Shown piece by piece: positions 27,101 to 33,456 of a stretch of 64,000 nucleotides of DNA. Both the position numbers and the translations under genes were made by a program. Origin of the DNA: an uncultured Flavobacteriaceae bacterium (GTDB taxonomy: Bacteria > Bacteroidota > Bacteroidia > Flavobacteriales > Flavobacteriaceae); the NCBI GenBank assembly GCA_905181835.1, contig CAJIZF010000004.1:682001-746000 (forward strand). The letters are read 5' to 3'. Under the pieces are notes generated by a model. That model saw only the letters and a program-made list of their open reading frames with translations, searched no databases and had not been told where the DNA came from. Numbering within the stretch: position 1 is the first letter of the stretch; every line of letters starts with the position of its first letter.

Positions 27101-28429
27101 TGCATTATTTTGAACTCTTACAAAGATTTGATCTCCATCATTTGCTGGATAGGGATTAGGAAGAAATGGAGTTCCAGCATCAGCATCTATTTGAGAGCTA
27201 TGGTAAGTAACAGTATAGTCTAAAGGATTTTGAGTGCCTAAAGCTTCAGCATCTTTCCTAAACGATAAATCTATTTCTACCACCCCATCTCCGTCTGCAT
27301 CACAAATTCTGTCTTCGGTCATTGTTCCTGTGGTTACTGGTGAAAAATCAATTATAAAATCATCTAGACTGTAACAAGTTCCCGATGCAATATCTTGTAT
27401 TCTTAAAAATATGGTCTGTTGCGGAGGCATTCCGATAGGGAAAGCAGTTGGATTTATTATCTCCCCTGTATCAGTATCACTTCCTGCAAAAGTTTCATAA
27501 TATTTAACTTCAAAATCAGCAGGATTTTGTGGACCTAAAACAACGGTAGTATTAATCGTAAGATCAAAAACACCGGTATTGGTTCCATCATCACATTGAA
27601 AAAGATTACCGGGGGGAGTATCAACAATGGGATTTGGGTGGAAAATAATATCAAAAGGAATGGTAATATTAGTTGGGGCAACAGTAACTTGGTAAATTCC
27701 AGAATTTGTAACATCGATCGTAGGGAAGCCAATACCATTAAATATTTCAATAAATCCTCCACCAAGGCCATCATCATATTCCCAAATATAATTAGTTGCA
27801 CCTGCAGTGGTCCCATCTAAAGTAATGGTATCTCCCTCGCATCCCTCTGTTGAACTAATAATGGAACAATCCGTATCTCCAGCTCCAGTATCTCCTGTAT
27901 TTGTTTGCACTAATTGAATAAACCCTGGATCGTCGCTATAATTAGTTATCAGTAAAACGTAAACTTCTCCGGGTTGACCATTTGGAATGGTAAAATTTTC
28001 AATATTATCAATGGAGTAGCTACAGTCAATTTCATTAAAAGCTTGTAATTCTGTAAAATCGCACAAATTATCACCTTCAGCAAATGGTCCCCATGCAATA
28101 AAATCGACATCTAAACCTGTTCCGGTAGGATTACCATCCACATCAAAAGCGGTATTTTGAATAATATCAAATTCTAATGTGCCAGTTTGGTCAATTTGTA
28201 GGTAAAACCATGCGGGATAAGGTTGAGTAAATAAACAGCCATAATCAGGTCCAGGTTCAGCAGTTGCGTTACAGGTAGGTTCGGTATTATTGCAATTTGG
28301 AAAAATTAAGGCTTGATCACCTGCACAAAATGGATCTATTGCATCACAAGTACCTCCTTGAGAATAGCTATTCTCAACAAAAAAAATAGAAATAACTATT
28401 ATTATTAATTTAAATGGGGTAAGTTTCAC
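18107..28429 (-). CDS. second giant T9SS type B repeat protein, intact
   Basis: 3,440 residues. The start is GTG at 28429, because an in-frame TGA lies three codons upstream and no ATG is available; the signal peptide is MKLTPFKLIIIVISIFFVENSYSQ. Residues about 25-200 form a cysteine-rich head (CDAIDPFCAGDQALIFPNC) of a kind common in large flavobacterial secreted proteins. An Ig-like domain follows, then 28 repeats that I count by the C-D-x-x-x-D-G-x-x-x-F-D-L-T motif. A beta-sandwich domain is inserted into one repeat (about residues 536-726), and a type B sorting domain (FITPNQDGYHDTWNI) occupies the last 85 residues. Each repeat carries an Asp-rich loop (for example CDDDGDG) and a second Cys. 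The likely role is a T9SS-secreted surface adhesin; the ligand is unknown. The tail (18108-25023) duplicates that of the neighbouring giant gene. Confidence 0.85.
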   Translation of the reverse strand: MKLTPFKLIIIVISIFFVENSYSQGGTCDAIDPFCAGDQALIFPNCNNTEPTCNATAEPGPDYGCLFTQPYPAWFYLQIDQTGTLEFDIIQNTAFDVDGNPTGTGLDVDFIAWGPFAEGDNLCDFTELQAFNEIDCSYSIDNIENFTIPNGQPGEVYVLLITNYSDDPGFIQLVQTNTGDTGAGDTDCSIISSTEGCEGDTITLDGTTAGATNYIWEYDDGLGGGFIEIFNGIGFPTIDVTNSGIYQVTVAPTNITIPFDIIFHPNPIVDTPPGNLFQCDDGTNTGVFDLTINTTVVLGPQNPADFEVKYYETFAGSDTDTGEIINPTAFPIGMPPQQTIFLRIQDIASGTCYSLDDFIIDFSPVTTGTMTEDRICDADGDGVVEIDLSFRKDAEALGTQNPLDYTVTYHSSQIDADAGTPFLPNPYPANDGDQIFVRVQNNAFSTCFDTTESFFINLAAPEIDSPAIDISQCNNEIFDLTINTPIVLGTPPPPDQLVTYHNNPIDADTGENPIPTPDNYTITGNSEEIFVRIEESIEDITFQEDFGTGLGRVAHPFTIYNFNPATTLNAGEYVVTNISTGLNGGWHQAMEDFTPGDIDGRMIVFDATDGLDELYRREITVAPNTEFRFEFAMTTMYDVDTGICPGTGIDSRIVFEVEDATGVILATNTTGNVVNESNPNWIIYSLNFNSGTNTTVEIVMNNDITGACGNDLAIDDIKIISQEHCFVTDSFDIKYAPVSIELLTDEEFCDDDTDGILEVNLPDLKDLEALGLLDPLLYTVTYHNSQVDADAGTPILANPYPVTGPSEEIFVRIENNALITENPTDCFVTDSFELFVYPLVEAIEPLPFILCDDFPNDGFAEFDLLIDNDGDGFPDLWNEITGGDPNLIVTYHELLADAETGANPIDTATPFINTIPSYQIIYPRVESITNDICFDVTELVLQVDQAPALTDPISDYFICDDVTGDGVEVFDLLSKDTEILNTQLGVTLGYYETQVDADAATNIILTPNTYLNTSNPQTVWVRADNSAGCVTVLSFELLVLSAPVYTAVPTFELCDDIPVNGFTEFDLSSQNTLITGGDPFLNVSYHFNQIDADNNIILPEPYLNTIPDIQPIIVRVEDITTGCFETFTMELIVVPPPSITTPDDLEYCDPDSDGFGVFTLTDADSQVTGGIPTGNLQVTYHYLIEDAQNGINALTSPYANDVPFLQTVHVRLYDQTTQCYSITTLDLVVLDSPLIEQPDDLEVCDDDTDGVAIFDLTDGGNTQALLLNLIDPADWPNYTITYYEDAGLTVPIGNPEVYFNIPPSPQTIYIVVEDLINGCLSQTTTLQLWVYPPPELIAPLPYALCDVTEITGPGDELEPFDLESKTDELTGGNPNISITYYETQAQADTGDPLDALTSPYTNISNPQTIFVRAEESNNLCTFSTGTTLDLVVNPLPSPETPIPLEVCDDNNDGLTEFILTDKDDEIIAGEPGVAITYHELVTDAETGANPLTSPYTNTTTYSQIVYARVEFPIALGGTGCFTIVELELVAIPTPVIPVAIPDLVACDDDGDGLTEFDLTLQQDIIFGDQDPIDYTLTYHTTEPDAQDGTNPIATPEAFLNTTNPQTIWVRLQDNANTCIKIGSFELVVELAPVFTLVPVVELCDDLVQDGFTEFDLNLQNNIITGGDPTLSVIYYPTELDAEDATNPLSLPHTNVVNPETIFVRVQSGVTGCYATFPMELIVVEAPTIVTPNPLEVCDPDNDGFSEFILTDADLEVTGGIPTGNLVVTYHYLLEDAINDVLPLASPYENEVPFLQTVFVRLVDQTTGCFNTTTLDLIVKDSPQIVAPDPIVACDDDSDGIEVFDLTQSEPQILENAGTGAYTVNYYEDAALTLEIVNPTAYSNISNPQTIFIVVEDQDPNNICTSETTLLLEVVDAPTLVPPTELEVCDAITLLDGFEPFDLESKTDEITGGNPIIEVTYYETQADADAGTNALVSPYTNIENPQTIFIRAEDLNTGCVVSQGITLSLVVNPLPSPEESPEPLESCDDNNDGLAEFILTDKDDEIIAGEPGVAITYHELVTDAETGANPLTSPYTNTTTYSQIVYARVEFPIALGGTGCFTIVELELVAIPTPVIPVAIPDLVACDDDGDGLTEFDLTLQQDIIFGDQDPIDYTLTYHTTEPDAQDGTNPIATPEAFLNTTNPQTIWVRLQDNANTCIKIGSFELVVELAPVFTLVPVVELCDDLVQDGFTEFDLNLQNNIITGGDPTLSVIYYPTELDAEDATNPLSLPHTNVVNPETIFVRVQSGVTGCYATFPMELIVVEAPTIVTPNPLEVCDPDNDGFSEFILTDADLEVTGGIPTGNLVVTYHYLLEDAINDVLPLASPYENEVPFLQTVFVRLVDQTTGCFNTTTLDLIVKDSPQIVAPDPIVACDDDSDGIEVFDLTQSEPQLLENVGPGTYVVTYYEDAALTLEIVNPTAYSNISNPQTIFIVVEDQDPTNLCTSETTLLLEVVDAPTLVPPTELEMCDMTEIVGPGDELEPFDLESKTDEITGGDLTIEVTYYETQADADAGTNALVSPYTNIENPQTIFIRADDLNTGCVVSQGITLSLVVNPLPSPITPTPLESCDVSNDGFTFFTLTDKDDEIIGGEPGVTVSYYETLFDAEQAVDPLVSPYTNIVTPSQIVYARAEFPIALGGTGCFKIVELELVVIPTPVIPIEMEDLVICDDDGDGFAEFDLTLQETIIFGDDQDPDDYTLTYYLLETDAQDDVNPIANPESFENTTNPQTIWVRLQDNVTECPKIGSFDIRVEIGPEIFEPTPLTQCDDLGEPNDEVTLFDLTAKNDEITGGALGLTVQYYETQADAQADVNEIDPDTAYQNTSNPQIVWVRVTDVNTLCVDTTVSLTIRVAANPEPEQPDPIVLCDVTNPGDQQEVFDLTIRQAQILDGETWTLSYHNSFEDAVDNNAPIATPTAYTNISTPEIVYVRVSIDPTDPQACFEIVELELIVNPIPDGSAVVTPYIICEIPSDDEAIFDLTTKNGEILNGQDPVLFEVLFYESQADADAMLNPIQEPEIYTNQTNPQTIFVVILNTDTDCFVATQSFDIEEREGAVANTPLEPYAICDYYNANDGIAEFDLLNQELLDEILGGQDPLGYQLDFYGTLENAELEIAPLPIIYENVINPQIIYARVTNITSDCYDITEVILKVELIPEVVLEPSYRLCVDAAGVPIQEEEGSASPPVIDTQLDPSIYMFEWQLNGDVLLGEIGASITALQEGNYSVTVTEILTGCMAATDTQVVISSPPLNYDVQVTEAFASQHNITATAEGIGEYIFQLDDNPFQDSGYFLNVVPGTHTITIKDIYGCGSVTTEVAVIDFPRFITPNQDGYHDTWNILGISIGDPTAKIYIFDRFGKLLKQISPMSPGWDGTYNGNPLPSNDYWFRVEYTENNIKKEFSGHFTLKR
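18108..25023 (-). repeat. 6.9-kb direct repeat, copy 2 (shared tail of the giant genes)
   Basis: Partner of 1379-8301, offset about 16.73 kb. Homology ends just after GTTATTGATGGTG at 25023, where the second gene continues with GCGGAACGACG and the first with AATTGACTTC. Confidence 0.9.
20640..24110 (-). repeat. internal tandem duplication, 1737 bp x 2, second giant gene
   Basis: The sequence TGCGAATAGGTTGTGGTATT occurs at 22185 and 23922, a spacing of 1737 bp (579 codons). The two units are nearly identical over most of their length. Confidence 0.85.
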
Positions 28430-28511
28430 AGCAAATCAATTGAATTTGAAGCGAAAATTAAGGAAATTTTATGATATATTTTAATTTCAATTACTCAAAA
28501 TATAATTTTTG

Positions 28512-28545
28512 TTGATAATTAGAATAATTGCAATTTGTATCTTTG
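28512..28545 (+). promoter_or_regulatory. flavobacterial-type promoter for folE
   Basis: TTG at 28512-28514 and TATCTTTG at 28538-28545 fit the TTG-N(17-23)-TANNTTTG consensus described for Flavobacterium, with a 23-nt spacer. The folE ATG follows at 28569. Confidence 0.5.
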
Positions 28546-28568
28546 CAAATTATATTTTAAAAATAATC

Positions 28569-29255
28569 ATGAAATTAGAAAATCATAACAAATTAACTGA
28601 TGCTCTTGGCGATGACCATATTGCAACTTCCGCAGAAAACCCTATTAGGAAAGATGCTTTTTTATTAAGTGATTCGGAAAAAATTGATGCTATCCAAGCA
28701 GATGTAAAAAACATACTCAATACGCTAGGAATGGATTTGACGGACGATAGTTTAAAAGGAACTCCAAAAAGAGTCGCTAAAATGTTTGTTAATGAAATAT
28801 TTGGAGGATTGAGTCCCGAAAAAAAACCACAAGCCTCAACTTTCGAAAATAAATATAATTATGGTGAGATGTTAGTAGAGAAAAATATCACCTTGTATTC
28901 TACCTGCGAGCACCACCTACTTCCCATTGTTGGGAAAGCTCATATTGCTTACATCTCGAATGGAACAGTGGTAGGCTTATCAAAAATGAATAGAATCGTT
29001 GACTATTTTGCTAAAAGACCTCAAGTGCAAGAACGTTTAACAATACAGATAGTTAAAGAACTACAAATAATATTAAATACAGATGATGTAGCTTGTGTTA
29101 TTGATGCTAAACACTTGTGTGTAAATTCGAGAGGAATAAGAGATATCGATAGTAGTACCGTTACCAGTGAATATGGTGGTCAATTTAAAAATACAGAAAT
29201 TAAAAGAGAGTTTTTAGATTACATAAAATTTAATACAGAAGATAAACGTATATAA
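28569..29255 (+). CDS. folE: GTP cyclohydrolase I
   Basis: Converts GTP to 7,8-dihydroneopterin triphosphate, the first step of folate (and pterin) synthesis in the cytoplasm. The 228-residue protein has the family core: a GTPKRVAKMF motif near residues 64-73, and a zinc site from Cys113 and His116 in STCEHHLLP with Cys184 in KHLCVNSRG. I chose ATG at 28569, not an upstream in-frame Met at 28509, because the promoter-like TATCTTTG box (28538-28545) lies inside the longer version. It is transcribed divergently from the second giant gene. folP, acting later in the same pathway, is at 62.4-63.2 kb. Confidence 0.95.
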   Translation: MKLENHNKLTDALGDDHIATSAENPIRKDAFLLSDSEKIDAIQADVKNILNTLGMDLTDDSLKGTPKRVAKMFVNEIFGGLSPEKKPQASTFENKYNYGEMLVEKNITLYSTCEHHLLPIVGKAHIAYISNGTVVGLSKMNRIVDYFAKRPQVQERLTIQIVKELQIILNTDDVACVIDAKHLCVNSRGIRDIDSSTVTSEYGGQFKNTEIKREFLDYIKFNTEDKRI

Positions 29256-29303
29256 TAAGCTTATATTTAGATATTAAAAAAAATAAATGAATCCCTATCA
29301 TAA

Positions 29304-30788
29304 ATGAAACTTTTCGAGCAACAAGAATTGGTTATTTATAATTCTATTTCTAAGACCAAGGAAAAATTTAAACCAATAAATGATGGTAGTATTGGAATGT
29401 ATGTCTGTGGACCAACGGTCTACAGTAATGTTCATTTAGGGAATTGTCGTACTTTTTTGTCTTTTGATTTGATTTTTAGATACTTAAAGCATTTAGGCTT
29501 TAAAGTAAGATATGTTCGTAACATAACCGATGCGGGTCATTTAGAAAATGATGCTGATAGCGGAGAAGATCGAATCGCTAAAAAAGCAAGAATTGAGATG
29601 GTGGAGCCTATGGAAATTGTGCAAAGGTACACCGTGGATTTTCACCAGACCATGTCCCTATTTAACGCTTTACCACCCAGTATTGAACCCACAGCAACAG
29701 GACATATCATTGAGCAAATAGAAATTATTGAAAAAATTATATTGGAAGGCTTTGCTTATATTGTTAATGGATCGGTTTACTTTGATGTACATAAGTTTAA
29801 CGAAACCAATTCATACGGCAAGCTAAGTGGAAGAAATTTAGAGGATATGGTGGCAAATACTCGTGATTTAGCTGCTCAATCCGACAAAAAAAACCCACAA
29901 GATTTTGCATTATGGAAAAAAGCTGAACCGGAACACATTATGCGTTGGCCTTCTCCTTGGAGTCAAGGTTTTCCAGGATGGCATCTTGAATGTACTGCAA
30001 TGAGTACAAAATATCTGGGTAAACAATTCGATATACATGGGGGAGGTATGGATTTAAAATTTCCACATCATGAGTGTGAAATTGCTCAATCTGAAGCCGC
30101 TTTAAAAACAAATCCAGTAAATTATTGGATGCATGCTAATATGTTGACCCTCAATGGTAAAAAAATGGCAAAATCAACGGGTAACAACATTTTGCCCCAC
30201 GAAATATTTTCTGGTATTAACTCTATATTAAGCAAAGCTTTTTCACCTTCGGTTACTAAGTTTTTTATGTATCAAGCGAATTATAGGAGCATTCTTGATT
30301 TTTCAAATAATGCTTTGATAGCCTCAGAAAAGGGTTTTAACAAAATGATGGAGGCTTTTAAAATGCTTTCTGAAATTTCAATTTCAGATGAATGTGATTT
30401 TGATCCGAGTGCATGGAAACAATCCTGCTATGACGCAATGAATGACGATTTTAACAGTCCAATTTTAATCGCTCAGCTATTCGAAGCGGTAAAAATTATC
30501 AATTCAGCTAAAGAAGGAAATATTAAACTCGACCAAAACGCAATCACGATTCTTCAGGATACCATGCAACTATTTATTTTTGAGGTATTAGGCTTACAAG
30601 AAAATTTAATTATAAACACTACTGATGACACTAAGTTAGAGGGAGCTGTCGCTATTTTGATTGAACTAAGAAATCAAGCTAGAATTAACAAAGATTTTGC
30701 AACTAGCGATTTGATTAGGGATCAATTAAAAGTTGCTGGAATAAATTTAAAAGACGGTAAAGACGGTACTTCTTTTTCTCTCAACTAA
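29304..30788 (+). CDS. cysS: cysteine--tRNA ligase
   Basis: Charges tRNA-Cys with cysteine. This class I synthetase is 494 residues long. The HIGH-type motif is HLGN (residues 44-47) after the zinc-ligand cysteine in YVCGPTVYS, and the KMSKS motif is KMAKS at 287-291. The [10 protein letters not shown] and [17 protein letters not shown] motifs supply the remaining zinc ligands and the active site. The length is normal for the family. It lies 48 bp after folE and 22 bp before yidD, so co-transcription of folE-cysS-yidD is possible. Confidence 0.97.
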   Translation: MKLFEQQELVIYNSISKTKEKFKPINDGSIGMYVCGPTVYSNVHLGNCRTFLSFDLIFRYLKHLGFKVRYVRNITDAGHLENDADSGEDRIAKKARIEMVEPMEIVQRYTVDFHQTMSLFNALPPSIEPTATGHIIEQIEIIEKIILEGFAYIVNGSVYFDVHKFNETNSYGKLSGRNLEDMVANTRDLAAQSDKKNPQDFALWKKAEPEHIMRWPSPWSQGFPGWHLECTAMSTKYLGKQFDIHGGGMDLKFPHHECEIAQSEAALKTNPVNYWMHANMLTLNGKKMAKSTGNNILPHEIFSGINSILSKAFSPSVTKFFMYQANYRSILDFSNNALIASEKGFNKMMEAFKMLSEISISDECDFDPSAWKQSCYDAMNDDFNSPILIAQLFEAVKIINSAKEGNIKLDQNAITILQDTMQLFIFEVLGLQENLIINTTDDTKLEGAVAILIELRNQARINKDFATSDLIRDQLKVAGINLKDGKDGTSFSLN

Positions 30789-30810
30789 CTATTGAGGTCA
30801 ATTACCTACA

Positions 30811-31068
30811 ATGAATAATATTAAATTTTATTTAAAAAAAATTCAAATTGTTCCCTTTATCCTAATAGTTAAGGGATATCAACAATTAATTTCGCCGCTA
30901 CTACCCGCCACATGCAGATACGATCCTACCTGTTCTCATTATACTATTAAAGCCCTAAAAATTCATGGCTTATTAAAAGGAGGTTGGTTAGCAATAAAGC
31001 GTATTGGGTCTTGTCATCCATGGGGAGGCTCTGGTTTTGATCCAGTACCTGAAAAAAAAGAAAAGTAA
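30811..31068 (+). CDS. yidD: membrane protein insertion efficiency factor YidD
   Basis: A small 85-residue protein of the YidD family (formerly the 'haemolytic' domain), which helps YidC-dependent insertion of inner-membrane proteins. The characteristic core is present: [16 protein letters not shown] followed by [15 protein letters not shown]. The N-terminal 25 residues form an amphipathic/hydrophobic segment. It follows cysS by 22 bp and precedes lgt. Confidence 0.93.
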   Translation: MNNIKFYLKKIQIVPFILIVKGYQQLISPLLPATCRYDPTCSHYTIKALKIHGLLKGGWLAIKRIGSCHPWGGSGFDPVPEKKEK

Positions 31069-31124
31069 CTAAATAAAGGAATACCTTTCATATATTTACT
31101 TTTTAAATTTATAGAGAATAGTTT

Positions 31125-31952
31125 ATGCAAATATTAAGTTTTGTTTGGGATCCGTCACCTGGAATAGATTTAGGTTTTTTTATTATAAGATATTATAGTT
31201 TAATGTTTGTAATCGCCTTTTCAGTTGGTTGGATTTTAACAAAAAAAATATATAAAAACGAAGGTCAGCCTGACGATAAGTTGGATAGTCTATTTATTTA
31301 TGTAGTGGTAGCTACTCTTGTTGGAGCTCGGTTGGGTCATGTTTTTTTTTATCAACCAGAATTATTAAAAGAAGATTTTTTCTCCGTCTTTCTTCCTTTT
31401 AGTTTTAAAAATGGTTTTCAGTTCACTGGTTTTAGAGGCTTAGCAAGTCACGGTGCTGCTATCGGTATCATAACTGCCATGTATTTTTACAGTAAAAAAG
31501 TATTACAAAAACCGATATTATGGATTTTGGATAGAATCGTTATTGCTGTTGCAAGTGGTGCTGTATTTGTTCGAATTGGAAATTTTATCAATTCTGAAAT
31601 TATTGGAAAAGCAACCAATAGTGACTTTGGAGTTGTTTTCAAGCAATTAGGAGAAGATTTCCCAAGACACCCTGCACAATTGTACGAATCGTTTTGTTAT
31701 GTTTTTGTTTTTTTAATTTTGCATTATTTGTATTGGAAAACGAATAAAAGTAAACAATTAGGATATCTACTCGGTACTTTTTTGGTTTTGCTTTGGACTG
31801 TTAGGTTTTTCGTTGAATTTGTAAAAGAAGCTCAGGTAGACGAAAGGTCTGAATGGATTTTAAATACAGGTCAATGGTTAAGTGTTCCCTTTGTTGTCAT
31901 AGGAGTTTATCTAATGATTTCTTCTTCCAAAAGACCTCTTAACGATGCTTAA
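31125..31952 (+). CDS. lgt: prolipoprotein diacylglyceryl transferase
   Basis: Transfers a diacylglyceryl group from phosphatidylglycerol to the lipobox cysteine of prolipoproteins at the inner membrane. 275 residues with about seven hydrophobic segments. The family signature occurs as RIGNFINSEIIGKAT, with a FRGLASHGAAIG motif containing the conserved His, and DFPRHPAQLYES. Its stop overlaps the start of the next gene (a lipoprotein) by 8 bp, so the two are translationally coupled. The clients here include the lipoproteins at 31945 and 35000. Confidence 0.95.
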   Translation: MQILSFVWDPSPGIDLGFFIIRYYSLMFVIAFSVGWILTKKIYKNEGQPDDKLDSLFIYVVVATLVGARLGHVFFYQPELLKEDFFSVFLPFSFKNGFQFTGFRGLASHGAAIGIITAMYFYSKKVLQKPILWILDRIVIAVASGAVFVRIGNFINSEIIGKATNSDFGVVFKQLGEDFPRHPAQLYESFCYVFVFLILHYLYWKTNKSKQLGYLLGTFLVLLWTVRFFVEFVKEAQVDERSEWILNTGQWLSVPFVVIGVYLMISSSKRPLNDA

Positions 31953-32436
31953 ATATTTAGTTATAAGCTTTACACTACTGTTTTTAAACGTTCTTCAATC
32001 CTGCGACCAAAAGAGAAAAAAAACAATATCCATTACGAAAGAAATCAATTTTTCGAAAGAAGGTGAATTAACTCTAAGAAAAACAAAAAGTGATTCCATA
32101 TTTAAAACCTTAGATATTGAAATTGCTCAAACCGAGTATGAAACTCAAACAGGTTTAATGTATCGTAAGTCGATGGAGGAGCACCAAGCAATGTTATTTA
32201 TATTTCAGGAAGAGCAACCTCGATCGTTTTATATGAAAAACACAGAGTTTTCATTGGATATAATTTATATCAATAAGAAAAAAAAAGTAGTGAGTATTCA
32301 AAAAAACACTACACCTTATGATAAAAATTCGTTGCCCTCAGGGGAACCTGTTTTATATGTGTTAGAAATTAAAGCTGGACTTTCTGATCGTTGGGGAATA
32401 CAAAATGGGGATAGTGTGAGGTGGCTTTTAAAATAA
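31945..32436 (+). CDS. DUF192 family lipoprotein
   Basis: 163 residues. The N-terminus is a lipoprotein signal (VLQSC, lipid-anchored Cys20), so the protein is probably attached to a membrane facing the periplasm. Residues about 50-163 form a DUF192 domain, recognisable from QTGLMYRKSMEEHQAMLFIF and FYMKNTEFSLDIIYI, with a C-terminal GDSVRW. The molecular function of DUF192 is unknown. The gene overlaps lgt by 8 bp, a common flavobacterial arrangement. Confidence 0.88.
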   Translation: MLKYLVISFTLLFLNVLQSCDQKRKKTISITKEINFSKEGELTLRKTKSDSIFKTLDIEIAQTEYETQTGLMYRKSMEEHQAMLFIFQEEQPRSFYMKNTEFSLDIIYINKKKKVVSIQKNTTPYDKNSLPSGEPVLYVLEIKAGLSDRWGIQNGDSVRWLLK

Positions 32437-32481
32437 ATTGATTATATTGATGATTATTAACCTGTTAAAAATCATTAAATT

Positions 32482-33411
32482 ATGAAAAAAATTACTTTAT
32501 TTTTTATTTTTGTGGTAGGTATTATGTTTGCCCAACAACCGCAGTCTTATCTAGAATTATCCAATCAAAACCAAACGAATGAGTTTAATGGTGAAACCGC
32601 AACTGTTATAAATAACAGTTCTCAAGGTATCATTGCAACCTATGTTGCTAAAGTGCTTTTTGATATTGGATTGGAAGAAAATTGTTCAGAGCCAACAGTC
32701 ACTTACGAAGATTTTCTCGGAGGTCCAATAGATATTCTCGATTGTGGTCTTACCATGAGTAATGCAGGTGACAGTTGTTATGATCCGGGAGAACTTCAAA
32801 TTGGATTTCAAATTTCTGCTTCAAATGGAACTAATACAGTAAGTATTCCAGCAGGTGCTATTGGAAATACAGATCCTTTGGCCGGAGCAATAACTTTTGC
32901 TGAGTATACCGTAGTTGAATTTACGCCTAATGTTTATGCAATTGCAATGGATATATGGGAAAACAATTTTCCATTAACCGATATTAGAGTTTTTGGGGAG
33001 ACAGGAGATTTAATTGAAACGATTCAAGTAAATGTTCCAACAAATCTTCAAGTGTTTTTTGGTATGATTGCTGACGAACCAATTTCAAAAATTGAAGTTC
33101 AAGGAGAGCAAGATAGCGGTGAGTTAGTTGGAAATTTATATTTTGGAGCTACTTGTGAGGCTTTGTCTGTCAACGATAATATTTTATCTCAATTATCAGT
33201 TTATCCAAATCCTACAAACGGTATCGTAACTATCAAGATGCCATTAAATATAGAAGTAGTTTCAATGAAATTATTTGATGTTCTTGGTAATTTAGTTTTA
33301 AAAAATGCGAATACAACACGATTAGATGTCTCTAATTTGTCTTCTGGGTTGTATCTTTTAGACATCACTACAACAGTAGGATCTATTACCAAGAAAATAG
33401 TTAGAAATTAA
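32482..33411 (+). CDS. small T9SS type A sorting-domain protein of unknown function
   Basis: 309 residues with an N-terminal signal peptide (MKKITLFFIFVVGIMFAQ). Residues about 20-225 look like a single beta-rich domain with a few cysteines (EENCSEPTV, LDCGLTM, DSCYDPGE, GATCEAL), which I do not recognise. The last 75 residues are a T9SS type A sorting domain (LSVYPNPTNGIVTIKM, then LFDVLGNLV and LSSGLYLLDI). It ends at a bidirectional terminator facing the FadL-like porin gene. It is independent in sequence from the HYR proteins elsewhere in the window. Confidence 0.85.
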   Translation: MKKITLFFIFVVGIMFAQQPQSYLELSNQNQTNEFNGETATVINNSSQGIIATYVAKVLFDIGLEENCSEPTVTYEDFLGGPIDILDCGLTMSNAGDSCYDPGELQIGFQISASNGTNTVSIPAGAIGNTDPLAGAITFAEYTVVEFTPNVYAIAMDIWENNFPLTDIRVFGETGDLIETIQVNVPTNLQVFFGMIADEPISKIEVQGEQDSGELVGNLYFGATCEALSVNDNILSQLSVYPNPTNGIVTIKMPLNIEVVSMKLFDVLGNLVLKNANTTRLDVSNLSSGLYLLDITTTVGSITKKIVRN

Positions 33412-33422
33412 AAAAAATAGTT

Positions 33423-33456
33423 AAAAAAGCCTTCTGCAATTGCAGATGGCTTTTTT
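33423..33456. terminator. bidirectional terminator between convergent genes
   Basis: AAAAAAGCC-T-TCTGC, loop AATT, GCAGA-T-GGCTTTTTT: a stem with one mismatch, flanked by A and T runs, so it can work on both strands. The stop codon of the minus-strand gene sits at its edge. Confidence 0.8.

Noticed and set aside
28509-28568. Longer N-terminus for folE starting at 28509
   Set aside because: It would place the TATCTTTG promoter box inside the gene and adds a hydrophobic leader that GTP cyclohydrolase I does not need.
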